From Citrobacter sp. MGH106 (GTDB lineage Bacteria > Pseudomonadota > Gammaproteobacteria > Enterobacterales > Enterobacteriaceae), in the NCBI RefSeq assembly GCF_001037495.1, contig NZ_KQ089822.1, forward strand, positions 1,922,001-1,986,000: a DNA stretch of 64,000 nt, written 5' to 3'. The translations under genes and the position numbers were made by a program. Below the pieces are notes generated by a model that was given only the letters and a program-made list of their open reading frames with translations, did not search any database and had not been told where the DNA came from. Positions 62,904 through 64,000 of this stretch are shown here, piece by piece (position 1 is the first letter of the stretch; every line of letters begins with the position of its first letter).

Positions 62904-64000
62904 TTACACGGCAGGACGAGCGATAACGCTGCGGGTTTCCATCCGAACTTCAGCAATAGTTACGTCAATCACGTCAGTGACTTTGTAAACCACTTCACCT
63001 TTAATTTGCACCGTGCCGCTTTCCTGGCTACATACCAGTTCATCACGGACAGCGTGCAGGAATGGTGCCGGAATAAATGCAACAGCGCCATTATCGACTA
63101 AACGAACGCGCATACCGCCACGGCTGACGTCAATGATTTCAGCTGCAAAACGGATATCGGTATCGACTTTGTCCTTCAGGAAACGCGCGTACAGCCAGTC
63201 ACCTACATCACGTTCGGCCATACGGTTCAGGCGACGACGGTCTGCCATTTGCAGGGTGATATCATCCTGCGGACGAGCGATGGTTTCACCTTTGATAACA
63301 GCCTTCAGCAGGCGGTGGTTGATCATATCGCCATACTTACGGATAGGGGAAGTCCATGTGGCATATGCTTCCAGACCTAACCCAAAGTGCGGTCCTGGCT
63401 CGGTGCTAATCTCTGCATAAGACTGGAACCGGCGAATACGGCTGTCGAGGAAACCAGAAGGCTGGGCATCCAGCTCACGACGCAGTTTGCAGAAGCCTTC
63501 CAGGGTTAATACTTCTTCGGCATCGACGTGCATACCATGGGTTTTCAGCAGTGCGGCCAGCGCTTCAGCATTCGCCGGATCGAATCCCATGTGTACGTTA
63601 TAAATACCAAAGCCCAGTTTGTCGCGAAGCACACGTGCCGCACAAATATTTGCCGCAATCATGGACTCTTCCACAATACGGTTTGCGATGCGGCGCGGCT
63701 CAGCCACGATGTCCAGGACTTCACCTTTTTCACCCAGAACAAAACGATAATCCGGGCGATCTTTAAATACCAGAGCATGGTTATGACGCCATTCACCACG
63801 ACTCAGGCAAATGCGCTGTAGCAGACGGATCTGACCGGCAATCGCGTCGTTTTCAGGCTGCCAGTCCCCGGTGCCTTCCAGCCAGTCGGAAACGTTGTCA
63901 TACGCCAGCTTGGCTTTGGATTCGATAGTGGCTGCAAAGAAGGTGATGTTGTCCTCGATCGTACCGTCAGCAGCAATAATCATGCGACAAGCCAGAACCG
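62904..64000 (-). CDS. rnb: Exoribonuclease II, C-terminal part (5' end outside window)
   Basis: About 365 of the usual 644 codons are present; the frame continues past the right edge (VLACRM precedes the first Met inside the window). The visible part holds the end of the RNB catalytic domain ([22 protein letters not shown], with the catalytic-site Arg) and the C-terminal S1 domain (about the last 85 residues). It degrades single-stranded RNA 3' to 5'. Confidence 0.97.
   Translation of the reverse strand, partial: VLACRMIIAADGTIEDNITFFAATIESKAKLAYDNVSDWLEGTGDWQPENDAIAGQIRLLQRICLSRGEWRHNHALVFKDRPDYRFVLGEKGEVLDIVAEPRRIANRIVEESMIAANICAARVLRDKLGFGIYNVHMGFDPANAEALAALLKTHGMHVDAEEVLTLEGFCKLRRELDAQPSGFLDSRIRRFQSYAEISTEPGPHFGLGLEAYATWTSPIRKYGDMINHRLLKAVIKGETIARPQDDITLQMADRRRLNRMAERDVGDWLYARFLKDKVDTDIRFAAEIIDVSRGGMRVRLVDNGAVAFIPAPFLHAVRDELVCSQESGTVQIKGEVVYKVTDVIDVTIAEVRMETRSVIARPAV

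Overview
The window is chromosomal DNA of a member of the Enterobacteriaceae, close to Escherichia, Salmonella and Citrobacter. Gene order and protein sequences follow the tonB-trp-cysB-rnb segment of the E. coli map almost gene for gene (galU-hns-tdk-adhE-ychE-oppABCDF-...-clsA-...-tonB-...-ompW | trpAB(C)(D)E-rnm-yciO-rluB-btuR-yciK-sohB-yciN-topA-cysB-...-acnA-ribA-pgpB-lapAB-pyrF-yciH-osmB-yciT-yciZ-pdeR-rnb). The TonB sequence, a trp leader peptide with Phe and His as well as tandem Trp, and a small voltage-gated channel gene after oppF fit a Citrobacter- or Salmonella-like genome better than E. coli K-12. I infer this from remembered homologues, not from a search.

Layout. 1-5.1 kb: end of galU, hns, tdk and the large adhE. 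5.5-12.6 kb: ychE and the oligopeptide permease operon oppABCDF. 12.6-19.9 kb: a channel gene, yciU, clsA, yciY, yciI, tonB with a Fur box, yciA, yciB, yciC and ompW. 34.2-41 kb: the complete trp operon on the minus strand, with operator, leader peptide and attenuator. 41-64 kb: conserved housekeeping genes (rnm, yciO, rluB, btuR, yciK, sohB, topA, cysB, acnA, ribA, pgpB, lapAB, pyrF, yciH, osmB, yciT, pdeR) ending inside rnb at the window edge.

The accessory part is the interval between ompW and trpA (about 19.9-34.2 kb), where E. coli and Salmonella carry the short yciGFE group. Here it holds a decayed tyrosine integrase that runs into the 3' end of ompW, an unrecognised secreted 470-residue protein, an orphan immunity gene of the colicin E1 type with a strong Fur-box match just upstream, and a second integrase-tail fossil. 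After these come a full nikABCDE nickel importer with an intact FNR/NikR-type promoter but no nikR beside it, a MocR-type regulator divergent from a RimL-type acetyltransferase, a LexA-controlled umuDC pair, a small unknown gene, and a membrane diguanylate cyclase.

The best candidates for something undescribed are the iron-linked orphan immunity gene with its secreted neighbour between two integrase fossils, and the nik operon placed away from nikR. I saw no tRNA, rRNA, CRISPR array or intact insertion sequence. The rest of the window is well-known conserved chromosome.
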